A stretch of 64,000 bases of DNA from Cytobacillus oceanisediminis 2691 (GTDB taxonomy: Bacteria; Bacillota; Bacilli; Bacillales; Cytobacillaceae): the NCBI RefSeq assembly GCF_000294775.2, contig NZ_CP015506.1:1029501-1093500 (forward strand), written 5' to 3'. The translations under genes and the position numbers were made by a program. Shown here one piece after another: positions 1-9,388 of this stretch. How positions within the stretch are numbered: position 1 is the first letter of the stretch; the number at the start of each line of letters is the position of its first letter. The notes below the pieces were generated by a model. It made no database searches. It was not told the origin of the DNA and saw only the letters and a program-made list of their open reading frames with translations.

Positions 1-90
1 ACAATTTACCGTGCGATTTTTCATGGTTTTGCTGTTAACGGGACAAGTCTGCCCTTTTTTAGCAAATTTTATATGAAAACAAAACAGTGA
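1..90 (+). CDS. C-terminal end of an unidentified protein (partial)
   Basis: Frame 1 is open from the first base to a TGA at 88-90 and gives 29 residues ending in FYMKTKQ. It is followed 37 bp later by a good intrinsic terminator, so this is probably the tail of a real gene that begins upstream of the window. The piece is too short to assign a family. Confidence 0.35.
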   Translation, partial: TIYRAIFHGFAVNGTSLPFFSKFYMKTKQ

Positions 91-126
91 GAACATCTCT
101 TTTACGCCATTATATAGAACGGTGAA

Positions 127-155
127 GGGAGCTTCTTCAAGCTCTCTTTTTTTTT
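127..155 (+). terminator. intrinsic terminator
   Basis: GGGAGCTT (127-134) pairs with AAGCTCTC (139-146) with one G-U pair around a CTTC loop, followed by nine T. It closes the transcript of the gene ending at 90. Confidence 0.85.
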
Positions 156-354
156 ATCCCGTTTCATTGCGGTAAGCTTCGCAGCAAGATTAAGAAATCT
201 TGTTGCACCAAGCTTCCAATAAAAGTCCGATTAAATGAACTCAGTATAAAGCAGCCGCATTTTGGCAGCAGCTGAGTGGCCGGCGCATTGCCGTACAGCT
301 AACTGTGAGCAGAAAATCGTCCAGTGAAAGCTTCATTTATCAGATTTTACCCAG

Positions 355-386
355 GCCATAGGAGTATGTTTCCTATGGCTTTTTTA
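355..386 (+). promoter_or_regulatory. leader terminator/attenuator before the ABC-F gene
   Basis: GCCATAGGA (355-363) and TCCTATGGC (371-379) form a perfect 9-bp stem followed by six T, only 33 bp before the ABC-F start codon and inside its leader. Antibiotic-resistance ABC-F genes of Firmicutes (vmlR, lsa and vga types) are commonly controlled by premature termination in such a leader, relieved when ribosomes stall. The stretch 156-354 has no gene. A five-codon ORF (233-247) without a clear ribosome site is the only upstream ORF I noticed, so the relief mechanism is inference. Confidence 0.6.
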
Positions 387-418
387 TGTATATTTTTATA
401 AATTTGGAGGAAATATCT

Positions 419-2300
419 ATGATCGCATGCAGCGCACAGCAAGTCGGAAAAAGTTACGGCGGAAATACCGTGTTTGAAAATATGTGCTTTGAAATTCATG
501 AGAGGGACAGGGTTGGTTTGACAGGAAGAAATGGAAGCGGAAAAACGACTCTGTTTAAATTGCTGGCTGGAGCAGAAGTCCCGGATACAGGCAAGATTCA
601 TTGGCGAAAAGGGTGTGAGATTGGCTATCTTGCACAAATTCCGGACTATCCGGCAGGTATGAAGGCAATTGATGTTTTAAAAACAGCTTTTACTTATCTG
701 CTGGAGATGGAAAAAACAATGAAGAAAATGGAACAGCAAATGGCAAATGAAAATGTTCCGGATCAATTAAATAAACTTATTGGAGAGTATGGAGAGCTGC
801 AGGATCAGTTTGCACTGAACAATGGTTATGAAATGGATAGCCAGATAGAACGCATCTCAAATGGCCTTGATATCAGCAGTCTTCTGAACAAGGATTTCAG
901 CATTCTAAGCGGTGGTGAAAAAACAAAGGTATGCCTCGCCCACATGCTCCTGAAAAGCCCGAATCTGCTTCTGCTGGATGAGCCGACCAACCACCTGGAT
1001 ATTAAGGCAGTGGAATGGCTGGCTGATTTTATAAAGAATTATGAAGGGACAGTAGTGCTCATTTCACATGATCGCTATTTTTTAGATGAAAACGGCCGGC
1101 AGGATTCTGGATTTGGAAGGTGGAGAGATCACTCTTTACCAGACAAACTATTCAGGCTTTGTAAAAGAGAAAGAAGAAAGGCTAATGAGAGAGTTTCAGC
1201 AATATGAGGAGCAGCAAAAGAAAATCAAGAAGATGAAGGAAGCCATCAAGAGGTTAAGAGAGTGGGCCAATCAATGCACTCCGCCTAACGCGGGCCTTCA
1301 TAAACGGGCAAGCAGCATGGAAAAAGCCCTCCATCGGATGGAGAAGCTGGACCGGCCTGTATTAAACCGCAAAAAAATGAATATGGATCTTGAAGCATCT
1401 GAACGGAGCGGAAAAGATGTGGTCTTGATGAAAGAAGTAAGCAAGTCTTTTGGGAGTAAGCACTTATTCCAAAACGTCAGCATACACATCCAATTCCGCG
1501 ACCGGACAGCTATTGTCGGGGATAATGGGACTGGAAAATCGACTTTGGTCAAAATGATCCTGGGAGAGCTAAAACCTGATGCAGGGGAAATTCGCAGAGG
1601 GAGCAACCTGAAAGTCGGCTATTTGTCACAGCATGTTTTCGCAGATGCAGATGATCAATCGGTGATTGATGCCTTTAAGGAAGGGCTTGCTGTAACAGAG
1701 GGAGAGGCACGCCATATTCTGGCCGGTTTCCTCTTTTATGGCTACACTGTTTTTCGTAAAGTTTCACAATTGAGCGGCGGTGAAAAAATGAGGCTTCGTT
1801 TGGCTCAGCTTATGCACAGGGACATTAACTTTCTTATTCTTGATGAACCGACCAATCATCTTGATATCGAATCTAGAGAGGTACTCGAAGAGGCATTGGA
1901 AGAATTCAATGGAACCATTTTGGCTGTCTCCCATGATCGTTACTTTATCAATCGAATATTCAGCAAAATATACTGGATTGATCAAAAAGAACTTCATTAC
2001 TATGAAGGGAATTATGATCGGGCCAGAAAGAAAATGGATGAGAAGTGGAGAGCAGTGATGGAAGTTCCTCCTGTGAAAAAGGCTAAAATAGCAGCTGTTT
2101 CTCCGAAAAAAAAGGATAAAGTGCAGGAAACAGAGGAATTGGAAAACGCAATTGAACAACTTGAAACAACTCTTATGAAATTAGAAACGGTTCTGGAATC
2201 GGAAATGGACCTGGAGAAACTGCAAACATTTTATAATGAAAAAGAAGAGCTTGAAAAGAAGAGGGAAGAGCTGTACAGGAAATTGGATGCTATTTTATAA
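419..2300 (+). pseudogene. ABC-F ribosome-protection-type ATPase, interrupted by one frameshift
   Basis: Two consecutive open frames together make one ABC-F protein of about 626 residues. The first (ATG 419, GGAGG at 406-410) carries NBD1 with Walker A GRNGSGKTT, signature LSGGEK and Walker B LLLLDEPTNHLD, and ends at 1207 out of frame. The second frame takes over near 1089 with the end of NBD1, the charged interdomain linker, NBD2 (GDNGTGKST, LSGGEK, LILDEPTNHLD) and a C-terminal coiled coil. Removing one A from the A4 run at 1089-1092 restores a normal LDETAGRILDLEGG reading. There are no transmembrane segments, as expected for ABC-F proteins, which act on the ribosome E site. As written the product would stop after NBD1. 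A homopolymer sequencing error is a real alternative to a true lesion. The attenuator-like leader favours an antibiotic-resistance role over a housekeeping one. Confidence 0.8.
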
Positions 2301-2311
2301 AGAAAAGTTAA

Positions 2312-2338
2312 GGCTAACAAATGAGTTAGCCTTTTTTT
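2312..2338 (+). terminator. intrinsic terminator of the ABC-F gene
   Basis: GGCTAAC / GTTAGCC 7-bp stem with loop AAATGA, followed by seven T. Confidence 0.9.
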
Positions 2339-2421
2339 ATGCATTTTATCGAATGAATATAAATTTTTTTCAAATAAACCTTTCAGTTTTCATCTATTTC
2401 CTGTATAGTAATATACAAATT

Positions 2422-2514
2422 TGAATAATTATTTAAATCTGAATAATTTCACGAGATTTTCTTTTAATAATAAGATCTTTCAAAAGAAGAACCGCTATTC
2501 AATATTGAATAATT
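2422..2514. promoter_or_regulatory. TGAATAATT direct repeats and a 14-bp palindrome upstream of the activator operon
   Basis: TGAATAATT occurs at 2422-2430, 2440-2448 and 2506-2514. The last copy overlaps the perfect palindrome ATTCAATATTGAAT (2497-2510), 20 bp before the regulator start codon. This pattern suits a dimeric DNA-binding protein, perhaps the activator encoded next. I could not find a TGGCAC-N5-TTGC type -24/-12 promoter here. Confidence 0.4.
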
Positions 2515-2530
2515 TTTTCGGAGGACCCAA

Positions 2531-3991
2531 ATGAACAGCTTTTTCATGGATTGGAATAATGACAAAGAAGTCATATCTTCAATGGAAGAAGACATTATGG
2601 TTACTAATGCAGACGGCATAATTATAAAAGTCAGTAAAGGCAGCGGCAGTCATTATGGTGTTGAACCTGAATCTCTCCTTGGCGAATCTGTTTATGATCT
2701 GGAAAGAAAAGGGGTCTTTAAGCCTGCGATTACTCCTGAAGTATTAAAGAAAAAGAAAAAAGTCATTCTTGTGCAAAAAGCCGGCTCAGGCAAAAAGATT
2801 CTGGTTACTGGTATTCCGGTATTCAATGAAACAGGAAAAATCGATCATATTGTCAGCTATTCCTACGATGTTTCAGAGCTTCTTGTTATAAAGGAATACC
2901 TGAACAGTGTTGAAGAAGAAATGGCCAGGGTGAAGAGCGAACTGGATCTCCTGCGCAATAAGAGCATCAAAATGGATGGCATGATAGCTGACAGTCTGGC
3001 GATGAGAAATATAGCCGAAACCATCAGAAGAATCCGGGATGTAGATGTCACAGTCCTGCTCCTGGGTGAATCAGGTGTCGGAAAATCGGCTCTCGCTAAA
3101 TGGATTCATCAAAACAGTACAAGAAAAGACGGACCCTTCATAGAAGTAAACTGCAGTGCCATTCCGGAATCCATCTTTGAAGCTGAGTTTTTCGGGTATG
3201 AAGGCGGTGCTTTTACAGGGGCAAAGAATAAAGGCAAAATGGGATTTGCTGAAATGGCAAAAGGAGGCACGCTATTTCTTGATGAAATTGGCGAACTTTC
3301 AGCCCATCTGCAGGCAAAGCTGCTGAAATTCATACAAGACAAGCAGTTTTATAGAGTGGGGGGAACAAAGCCTGTTCAGGCAGACTTTCGGCTCCTTGCG
3401 GCTACAAATAAGGATCTCGAAAAAGCAGTTGAATCCAAGGATTTCAGGCAGGACTTATTTTTCCGGCTGAATGTGGTGCCATTGAAGATACCGCCTTTAA
3501 GGGAGAGGAAAGAGGATTTGTTTGCGCTCATTCATTATTTTCTTCACTCTATCTCCAAACGGCATAATCGGGAAAGGCAGCTGGAAAGATCCCTGGTCGA
3601 TCACTTGCTGCAGCTGGAATGGAAGGGGAACGTAAGAGAACTTGAAAACCTGATGGAACGGCTTATCGTGACAAGCACCAGCCTGATGATCACGAAAGAG
3701 GACCTGCCTTATGAATACCATATGCAAGGAAAAAAAGATGGTTTTATAGATTATGAGGGACAATCTCTTCCTGCTGTTTTGGAAGAGGTAGAGAGGAAAG
3801 TATTAATCAATGCAAGGAAGCGTTACCGAACCACTACTGAAATAGCGGGGGCCCTGGGGATCAGTCAGCCTTCAGTAGTAAGAAAATTAAAAAATATGAT
3901 TGTTAATACATACTTTGGCATGAATATTGCATTAAAGAATAGCAGAGCAAATATAGCATTTACATCTAATGCAGGATTCAGGAGGGGTTAG
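2531..3991 (+). CDS. sigma-54-dependent transcriptional activator with PAS domain (GabR-type of Bacillus)
   Basis: A 486-residue enhancer-binding protein starting at ATG 2531 behind GGAGG. An N-terminal PAS-like sensor (about 15-115) and a short coiled linker precede the AAA+ domain (about 150-385) with Walker A GESGVGKS (179-186), the sigma-54 contact loop GAFTGA (226-231) and Walker [12 protein letters not shown] (246-256). A C-terminal helix-turn-helix includes [15 protein letters not shown]. The GAFTGA loop means it should act only on RNA polymerase carrying sigma-54 (SigL). The stop codon is 1 bp before the aminotransferase start, so the two are co-transcribed, and by analogy with the GabR-controlled gab genes of B. 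thuringiensis it probably senses GABA or a related omega-amino acid. The ligand is inference. Confidence 0.88.
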   Translation: MNSFFMDWNNDKEVISSMEEDIMVTNADGIIIKVSKGSGSHYGVEPESLLGESVYDLERKGVFKPAITPEVLKKKKKVILVQKAGSGKKILVTGIPVFNETGKIDHIVSYSYDVSELLVIKEYLNSVEEEMARVKSELDLLRNKSIKMDGMIADSLAMRNIAETIRRIRDVDVTVLLLGESGVGKSALAKWIHQNSTRKDGPFIEVNCSAIPESIFEAEFFGYEGGAFTGAKNKGKMGFAEMAKGGTLFLDEIGELSAHLQAKLLKFIQDKQFYRVGGTKPVQADFRLLAATNKDLEKAVESKDFRQDLFFRLNVVPLKIPPLRERKEDLFALIHYFLHSISKRHNRERQLERSLVDHLLQLEWKGNVRELENLMERLIVTSTSLMITKEDLPYEYHMQGKKDGFIDYEGQSLPAVLEEVERKVLINARKRYRTTTEIAGALGISQPSVVRKLKNMIVNTYFGMNIALKNSRANIAFTSNAGFRRG

Positions 3992-3992
3992 T

Positions 3993-5312
3993 ATGAACGA
4001 AGAAAATTGGGGTCATCTTGTCGGAAATATTTCAAACTTATTGGCACCAAGCATGGCAAAGGACCACCCGAATTTGCCGGTGGTCAAGGCGGAAGGCTGC
4101 TATTACTACGGAGTCGACGGAAAAGAGTATTTGGATTTTACATCAGGCATCGCAGTGGAAAATGTGGGACATCGACATCCAAAGGTTGTACAGGCCATTA
4201 AAGACAGTGCAGATCATTTGGTGCACGGCCCGTCAGGCGTTATCATCTATGAATCGATTTTGCGGCTCGCAGATGAACTTGGAAAAATTACGCCGGGAAA
4301 TCTGGATTGCTTTTTCTTTGCAAACAGCGGGACAGAGGCAATTGAGGGCGCAATTAAATTGGCAAAGTATGTTACGCGGAGGCCCTATGTTATCTCCTTT
4401 ACAGGCTGTTTCCATGGAAGGTCGATGGGGGCACTCAGTGTATCTACATCGAAGAGCAAATACCGCAAGTTTCAGCAGCCGTCCTGGCTGACCTATCAGC
4501 TTCCATATGCGGATGAGCGCGATTGCCCTTTTGGTGAAGATCCTGAGGAGTACTTCCCAAGAAAGCTGGAAGAGGATGCTGAAACCCTGTTCAAGCATCA
4601 GGTGGACCCTGAAGAGGTTGCCTGCATGATCATTGAACCGGTTTTAGGAGAAGGAGGCTATATCATTCCTCCGAAGAAATGGATGCTGAAGATCAGGGAA
4701 ATATGTGACCGGCATGGAATCCTGCTGATATTTGATGAAGTGCAAACAGGCTTTGGGCGTACTGGAGAATGGTTTGCCGCTCAGGCTTTTGATGTTGTGC
4801 CGGATATCATGGCGATTGCAAAAGGAATCGCGGCAGGGCTGCCTTTAAGCGCAACTGCAGCATCAAAAGAACTGATGGAAAAATGGCCGCTGGGTGCCCA
4901 TGGAACAACCTTCGGCGGAAATCCGATTGCCTGCTCTGCAGCTTTAGCTTCTCTTGAAATACTAAAAACGGAGAATCTTTTGGAAAACGCAAAGCAGATG
5001 GGAGAGTATGCATTAAAGAAATTACAGGATTTAAAAGCCGAACATCCTGCAATTGGCAGTGTCAGAGGGCTGGGCCTGATGATTGGCATTGAAATAATCG
5101 ATCCGCAAACCGGAAAACCGGATGGAAAAGCGGTAATGGATATTCTGAACTCTTCACTTGATAAAGGCGTCCTCTTCTATCTCTGCGGAAATTCAGGGGA
5201 AGTGATTCGGATGATTCCGCCGCTTATCGTAACAAAGGAGCAAATCGACCAGGGACTGAAAGTATTGGAAGAAGCACTTACAGAGCATGAAGCAGTTGTT
5301 TCCAATTCATAA
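3993..5312 (+). CDS. gabT: class III PLP aminotransferase, 4-aminobutyrate/2-oxoglutarate type
   Basis: A 439-residue fold-type I aminotransferase. ATG 3993 is chosen because GGAGGGG sits at 3981-3987; an in-frame start at 3969 lies inside the preceding gene. Family landmarks are the cofactor region [15 protein letters not shown], the metal-like loop [12 protein letters not shown], and [10 protein letters not shown] holding the Schiff-base lysine. Enzymes of this type move the terminal amino group of GABA or another omega-amino acid to 2-oxoglutarate, giving an aldehyde and glutamate. No succinate-semialdehyde dehydrogenase is encoded nearby, so the aldehyde must be oxidised by an enzyme from elsewhere. 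It lies between its likely activator and a permease in one operon. Beta-alanine, diamines or ornithine-like substrates cannot be excluded from sequence. Confidence 0.85.
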   Translation: MNEENWGHLVGNISNLLAPSMAKDHPNLPVVKAEGCYYYGVDGKEYLDFTSGIAVENVGHRHPKVVQAIKDSADHLVHGPSGVIIYESILRLADELGKITPGNLDCFFFANSGTEAIEGAIKLAKYVTRRPYVISFTGCFHGRSMGALSVSTSKSKYRKFQQPSWLTYQLPYADERDCPFGEDPEEYFPRKLEEDAETLFKHQVDPEEVACMIIEPVLGEGGYIIPPKKWMLKIREICDRHGILLIFDEVQTGFGRTGEWFAAQAFDVVPDIMAIAKGIAAGLPLSATAASKELMEKWPLGAHGTTFGGNPIACSAALASLEILKTENLLENAKQMGEYALKKLQDLKAEHPAIGSVRGLGLMIGIEIIDPQTGKPDGKAVMDILNSSLDKGVLFYLCGNSGEVIRMIPPLIVTKEQIDQGLKVLEEALTEHEAVVSNS

Positions 5313-5324
5313 GGAGGTATGAGA

Positions 5325-6692
5325 ATGAAAGCTGAGACAAGGGTTAAGCCGCAGGCTGTCACAGGAGAGTATTGGAAATTTATCATTCCATCATTAATTG
5401 GGTCGCTCCTATTTCTGGTTCCAGTTAAATTTCAGGGAGACGTAACCATTGGTGTTGGTATTTTAGCATCACTAGTAGGTAATGCGTTCAATGAGCAGAT
5501 GCCTGCCATTATCATTTTCATTTTAGGAGTATCGGTTTTTCTTTCCATCCTGACAAAAGCAGCAAAACCGGCATTTATACTGGATAATAAGTTTTTAAAA
5601 GGATTATTTGATACCGGCAAGTTTGGATTAACCATGAGAATTCTTGGATTCGCAGCAGGAATCATGACTTTGTTTGAGATCGGGCCTGAATTTATCTGGT
5701 CACGGAATACAGGCGGAGTGGTTCTTTATGACCTGGCTCCCGTTTTGCTTACGTGGTTCCTTTTTGCCGGCATCCTTCTGCCGCTTTTAGTGGAATTTGG
5801 ATTAATGGAATTCATTGGGGCACTTGTCCAAAAATTTATGAGACCATTTTTTACACTTCCCGGACGGTCATCCATCGATTGCCTTGCGTCCTGGATGGGC
5901 GCCGGAACTGTAGGTGTTTTGGTTACCACGAAGCAATATGATGAAGGCTTTTATACAAAAAGAGAAGCAGCGGTCATTGCGACGACCTTTTCGATTGCAT
6001 CAGTTGCTTTCAGTCTTGTTGTTGCGAATGTGGTTGGCCTTGGGCATTTATTCATTCCCTTTTATTTAACCGTTTCTGCAGCTTGTGTCGTGGCAGCATT
6101 GATTATGCCTAGAATTCCGCCATTATCCCGGAAGCCGGATACCTATTATGAGCCAGTAGGACAGCAGATTGATGAAACCATTCCGGAAGGGGTTTCGAAA
6201 TTGAAATGGGGATGGGAGCAGGCAATTGATAAAGCCAGGAATGCCCCGGGTCCCAAAAAGCTATTAACCAATGGGATCGAAACCGTTTTAGATATTTGGA
6301 TGGGTCTGATTCCGCTTGTTATGAGCTTGGGAGCAGCAGCCCTGATTATTGCGGAATACACGCCTGTATTTGAGTTTATTTCATACCCGCTCATCCCTGT
6401 TTTGGAGTTTATGCAATTGCCGGAAGCAGGAGCAGCAGCACAAACTATGCTTGTTGGCTTTGCTGATATGTTCCTTCCTGCCGTTATCGGAAGCGGGATT
6501 GAGAGCGAGCTGACAAGATTTGTCGTGGCGGGCTTGTCATTAACACAATTAGTATACATGTCTGAAATCGGGATCCTGATCCTGCGTTCAAACATTCCGC
6601 TGAGCTTTTTGGATTTATTCGTTATCTTTATTGAAAGAACGGTTATTACGTTACCTGTTATTGTACTGATTGCACATGTTTTTGTATTTTAG
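5325..6692 (+). CDS. YjiH family membrane protein (nucleoside-recognition/gate domains)
   Basis: A 455-residue polytopic membrane protein. ATG 5325 stands 7 bp from AAGGAGG (5311-5317), a better start than the ATG at 5319. About ten hydrophobic segments are visible, beginning FIIPSLIGSLLFLVPV, with a conserved SSIDCLASWMGAGTVGVLV stretch typical of the Gate/YjiH family. The spacing of 12 bp to the upstream aminotransferase and the terminator just after it make it the last gene of the operon. Its place next to an omega-amino-acid aminotransferase suggests that it imports, or helps import, that substrate; the family has no firmly established substrate. Confidence 0.82.
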   Translation: MKAETRVKPQAVTGEYWKFIIPSLIGSLLFLVPVKFQGDVTIGVGILASLVGNAFNEQMPAIIIFILGVSVFLSILTKAAKPAFILDNKFLKGLFDTGKFGLTMRILGFAAGIMTLFEIGPEFIWSRNTGGVVLYDLAPVLLTWFLFAGILLPLLVEFGLMEFIGALVQKFMRPFFTLPGRSSIDCLASWMGAGTVGVLVTTKQYDEGFYTKREAAVIATTFSIASVAFSLVVANVVGLGHLFIPFYLTVSAACVVAALIMPRIPPLSRKPDTYYEPVGQQIDETIPEGVSKLKWGWEQAIDKARNAPGPKKLLTNGIETVLDIWMGLIPLVMSLGAAALIIAEYTPVFEFISYPLIPVLEFMQLPEAGAAAQTMLVGFADMFLPAVIGSGIESELTRFVVAGLSLTQLVYMSEIGILILRSNIPLSFLDLFVIFIERTVITLPVIVLIAHVFVF

Positions 6693-6696
6693 TTGG

Positions 6697-6729
6697 AAGG
6701 AGGGTGGCAGGTAGCCTGCCCTCCTTTTC
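6697..6729 (+). terminator. intrinsic terminator of the gabT-yjiH operon
   Basis: A long GC-rich stem, AAGGAGGG and GGCAGG pairing with CCTGCC and CTCCTT, is followed by TTTT. It lies 4 bp after the YjiH stop codon. Confidence 0.85.
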
Positions 6730-6826
6730 GTTATATTAATTTTCTTAAAAGTTCAAAAAGGGCAATATATTATTGGGGCATGTCTCATATCTTATATAGA
6801 ATCTGCATTATATAAGGAGAGGCGCA

Positions 6827-8152
6827 ATGAGTAAATTCTTCAAAGGAGTCATATTGCTTGCACTGGCTGCTTTTGCAAGCGAATGTATAGAGTTTGTGGT
6901 AAATATGGTGCTTGCCCGGGAACTGGGGGAGAGGGGACTCGGCATGTACATGTCGATTTTGCCGACCATATTTCTAATTGTGCTGCTGGCCAGTTTTGAG
7001 CTTCCAATCTCTATTTCCAAGTTCATAGCTGAAAAGGATAAAAGGTATCATCTCAGTATGCTCCATCATGTCATCAAGCTGACCATTATCTTTACAGCGG
7101 TTTTGGTTCCGATTGCAGCGGCAATCATTCCGTTTGTCAGTGTCTTTAATGAGTACCATCCGCTCCTGAGATGGGTGGTGATCGGGTTCATCCCAATCGT
7201 GTCCTTTTCCTCAATTGCCAGAGGCTTTTTCATGGGCAAGCATCAAATGGGGAAAATTGCAGCCTCCAATTTTCTGCGCAAATCCGTTCAGCTCCTTCTG
7301 CTCGTGGTTCTTTATCAGGCCTTTCAATTTGATGTCAATACAGCAGTCTTTATTGCATTTTGTACGTTTGTAGGAAGTGAGATTGTTGTTTTTCTCTATT
7401 TGCTGAATATGTTTATTATCCAGTATCACCGTATTAAAAAAGAGCCATCTGAGTTTGTAAGCGGAAGTAGTGTCAGGCAGAACTTAATCTCTGTTTCAGT
7501 GCCGACGACTGCTTTGAGAGTTTTCCATGCCCTGACACATGCTGTTCAGCCATTCTTGATTAAGGGGGCGCTTTTAAAGGCAGGAGTGCCGGGCGAAGTC
7601 GCAACAGAACATTTTGGAATGCTTGCTGGTGTCGCCATGACGATCGGTTTTTTCCCATCCTTTATTGCCCATTCATTTTTAATCATGCTGATTCCGACAG
7701 TCTCCAAAGAATATGCGGATAAAAATCTGGAGGAGCTTCGGAGACTTCTTCAGCAGGTGTTCTTTGTCACCTTTTTATACGGGATCCCATCGGTCGTTCT
7801 TTTCTATTTTTTTGCACGGCCGCTGACCGAGGTGTTTTTCCACTCCACAGATGCAGCCGTTTATTTACAGCTGCTGTGGCCATTTTTTCTGCTCCACTTT
7901 TTCATTATCCCGATGCAGGCCTATTTAATCGGCCTGGGCCTCATGAAAGATGCGTTTTATCATTCAGTATGGTCAACTGTTGTTTCATTTACAGCCATGT
8001 TCGTGCTTGGATCCATGCACAGCCTGCAGATGGACGGTATCATAATGGGCATGAATATGGGAGCTGTCCTCCTGGCCATGATGCATTATGTAACAGTATG
8101 CAGAAAAATTGGCCTGACACTCTATCTATCGCCAGCCAAGCAGTTTAATTGA
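6827..8152 (+). CDS. SpoVB/YkvU-like lipid-linked oligosaccharide flippase (MOP superfamily)
   Basis: A 441-residue protein with about twelve membrane helices, starting at ATG 6827 behind AAGGAGAGG. The N-terminal helix with LARELGERGLGMYMSI and the central stretch around SVPTTALRVFHALTHAVQPFLIKGALL are typical of the Wzx/SpoVB branch of the MATE-like MOP superfamily. The length matches B. subtilis YkvU (about 445 residues) better than SpoVB (about 518). Such proteins flip undecaprenyl-linked precursors, and SpoVB-like ones act in spore cortex synthesis. A CATATCTT element about 40 bp upstream loosely resembles a sigma-E -10 box, but I do not rely on it. Single gene with its own terminator. 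Confidence 0.82.
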   Translation: MSKFFKGVILLALAAFASECIEFVVNMVLARELGERGLGMYMSILPTIFLIVLLASFELPISISKFIAEKDKRYHLSMLHHVIKLTIIFTAVLVPIAAAIIPFVSVFNEYHPLLRWVVIGFIPIVSFSSIARGFFMGKHQMGKIAASNFLRKSVQLLLLVVLYQAFQFDVNTAVFIAFCTFVGSEIVVFLYLLNMFIIQYHRIKKEPSEFVSGSSVRQNLISVSVPTTALRVFHALTHAVQPFLIKGALLKAGVPGEVATEHFGMLAGVAMTIGFFPSFIAHSFLIMLIPTVSKEYADKNLEELRRLLQQVFFVTFLYGIPSVVLFYFFARPLTEVFFHSTDAAVYLQLLWPFFLLHFFIIPMQAYLIGLGLMKDAFYHSVWSTVVSFTAMFVLGSMHSLQMDGIIMGMNMGAVLLAMMHYVTVCRKIGLTLYLSPAKQFN

Positions 8153-8159
8153 AAATGAG

Positions 8160-8196
8160 AAAGCATCTCCCGTCATGGGCAGATGCTTTATTTTTT
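8160..8196. terminator. bidirectional terminator between convergent genes
   Basis: AAAGCATCT (8160-8168) pairs with AGATGCTTT (8181-8189), then ATTTTTT. It ends the flippase transcript; the stop codon of the convergent minus-strand gene lies within its right arm. Confidence 0.85.
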
Positions 8197-8862
8197 GTCC
8201 TCATTTTTTTCCCCGAATTTGCTCTCAATCGTTTGTTCATCTCCGTACAGGATGATATGATCTCCCTCCTGAATCTCAGTGATAAGCCGGTCTTTTCTGA
8301 TCTTTATTTCACCTCTTTGGACGTACAGCACATTAATATCTTCGTCATCTTCAATCAATTCCCTTAATTCTTTACCAATGAAATCGCATGATTCATTGAT
8401 GGTATAGTCCAATACATGATCCGTATCATCCGTAAGCAGCGCTTCTCTTATCGGGAGATCGCGAAAATCATAATGTTCTTCGAGCTCATGCTCCAGTTTC
8501 CCCGAAAGATAATCGCGCACCTTAGGAATCTTTAGAATAAAAATAACCAGGATCAGGACAGCGGCGACGACCGAGATCTTGGCAGTAAAGAATTCATCTG
8601 ATAGGATGCTGCTGATTGCCGAAATGATTACTGCCAATGAAAAGGCGCCAAATAAAATTAGAAAGGCTCCGAACCTTCTGCGGATTGGATGGTCGATAAT
8701 CAGTTCAGATTCCCCGGTTGTAAAACCGGTTCCTGTCAGCATGCTGATCACCTGAAATCTCGCAATAGGCTTATCCAGCCCGGTATATGTGAAGATCAGT
8801 GTATGAATTTCAATAACAGCCAAAACGATTCCCAAGTATATCAGGATGAATAGAACACCCAT
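8188..8862 (-). CDS. membrane protein with C-terminal TrkA-C (RCK_C) domain
   Basis: A 224-residue protein. The first 120 residues contain about three hydrophobic segments (LFILIYLGIVLAVIEIHTLI, FGAFLILFGAFSLAVIIS, VVAAVLILVIFILK). The last 75 residues form a TrkA-C domain (IGKELRELIEDDEDINVLYV ... EIQEGDHIILYGD), a ligand-binding module of K+ channels and transporters. A loop with TGTGFTTGESE between membrane segments recalls K+ selectivity-loop sequences, but the pore is not complete by itself. Probable role: small ion channel subunit or regulator. It is a single gene facing the flippase. Confidence 0.72.
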   Translation of the reverse strand: MGVLFILIYLGIVLAVIEIHTLIFTYTGLDKPIARFQVISMLTGTGFTTGESELIIDHPIRRRFGAFLILFGAFSLAVIISAISSILSDEFFTAKISVVAAVLILVIFILKIPKVRDYLSGKLEHELEEHYDFRDLPIREALLTDDTDHVLDYTINESCDFIGKELRELIEDDEDINVLYVQRGEIKIRKDRLITEIQEGDHIILYGDEQTIESKFGEKNEDKK

Positions 8863-8891
8863 CTAGACTCCTCCAAAAATGTAGAATTATG

Positions 8892-8921
8892 TAAAAAACC
8901 TAAGGAAGCCAGTCCTTAGGT
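8892..8921 (-). terminator. intrinsic terminator (minus strand)
   Basis: On the minus strand CCTAAGG and CCTTAGG form a 7-bp stem followed by six T. It starts at the stop codon of the 87-residue gene. Confidence 0.88.
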
Positions 8922-9184
8922 CATTGCTGTACAGTTTCGTTATAGTAATTTACTGAATACATGGCACCCTCATCTACCATTTTATTATCTTCAATATTAT
9001 GTGGGTCAGGGTGGCCAAGCTTTTCTGTTGGCACTGTATCATTTAGAAAGCGGTCAGGAAGCATGCCCTTCATTTTAACTGCAAGAGACTGAACCTTATT
9101 TCGATTGTTTTTGCTGGCTAATAATAAAATGCTCGTAATGCCAACACCGGCTAACAGATAGGGATTTAACGGACGAGAATTCAT
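8921..9184 (-). CDS. small conserved-type hypothetical protein
   Basis: An 87-residue protein with a strong ribosome site (GAAGGAGGAGC) and its own terminator, so it is a real small gene. Residues 9-24 (YLLAGVGITSILLLAS) form one membrane segment near the N-terminus. The rest is polar and ends in a Tyr/Asn-rich tail. I do not recognise the family. The single N-terminal anchor suggests a membrane-tethered protein with a cytoplasmic or spore-compartment tail. Confidence 0.7.
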   Translation of the reverse strand: MNSRPLNPYLLAGVGITSILLLASKNNRNKVQSLAVKMKGMLPDRFLNDTVPTEKLGHPDPHNIEDNKMVDEGAMYSVNYYNETVQQ

Positions 9185-9388
9185 GATTATGCTCCTCCTT
9201 CAAATAATTGGATTTGTATGTCTTGGTGTTTATTTACCCGGCGTAATTAAAAGCAAACATTTAATCTTTATTACATTGTTTCCAGTGCTAGAAATAATTA
9301 CACCTTATGAATGGTTTTATTCAGGCAGCAAGAAGGGAATTATGTATTAAATATAAATAAGGATACGATGTTAGGAAGGAAGATGGGG

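Noticed and set aside
4018-4491. 157-codon open frame inside the gabT gene
   Set aside because: Alternative frame of a clearly coding aminotransferase gene, without family similarity.
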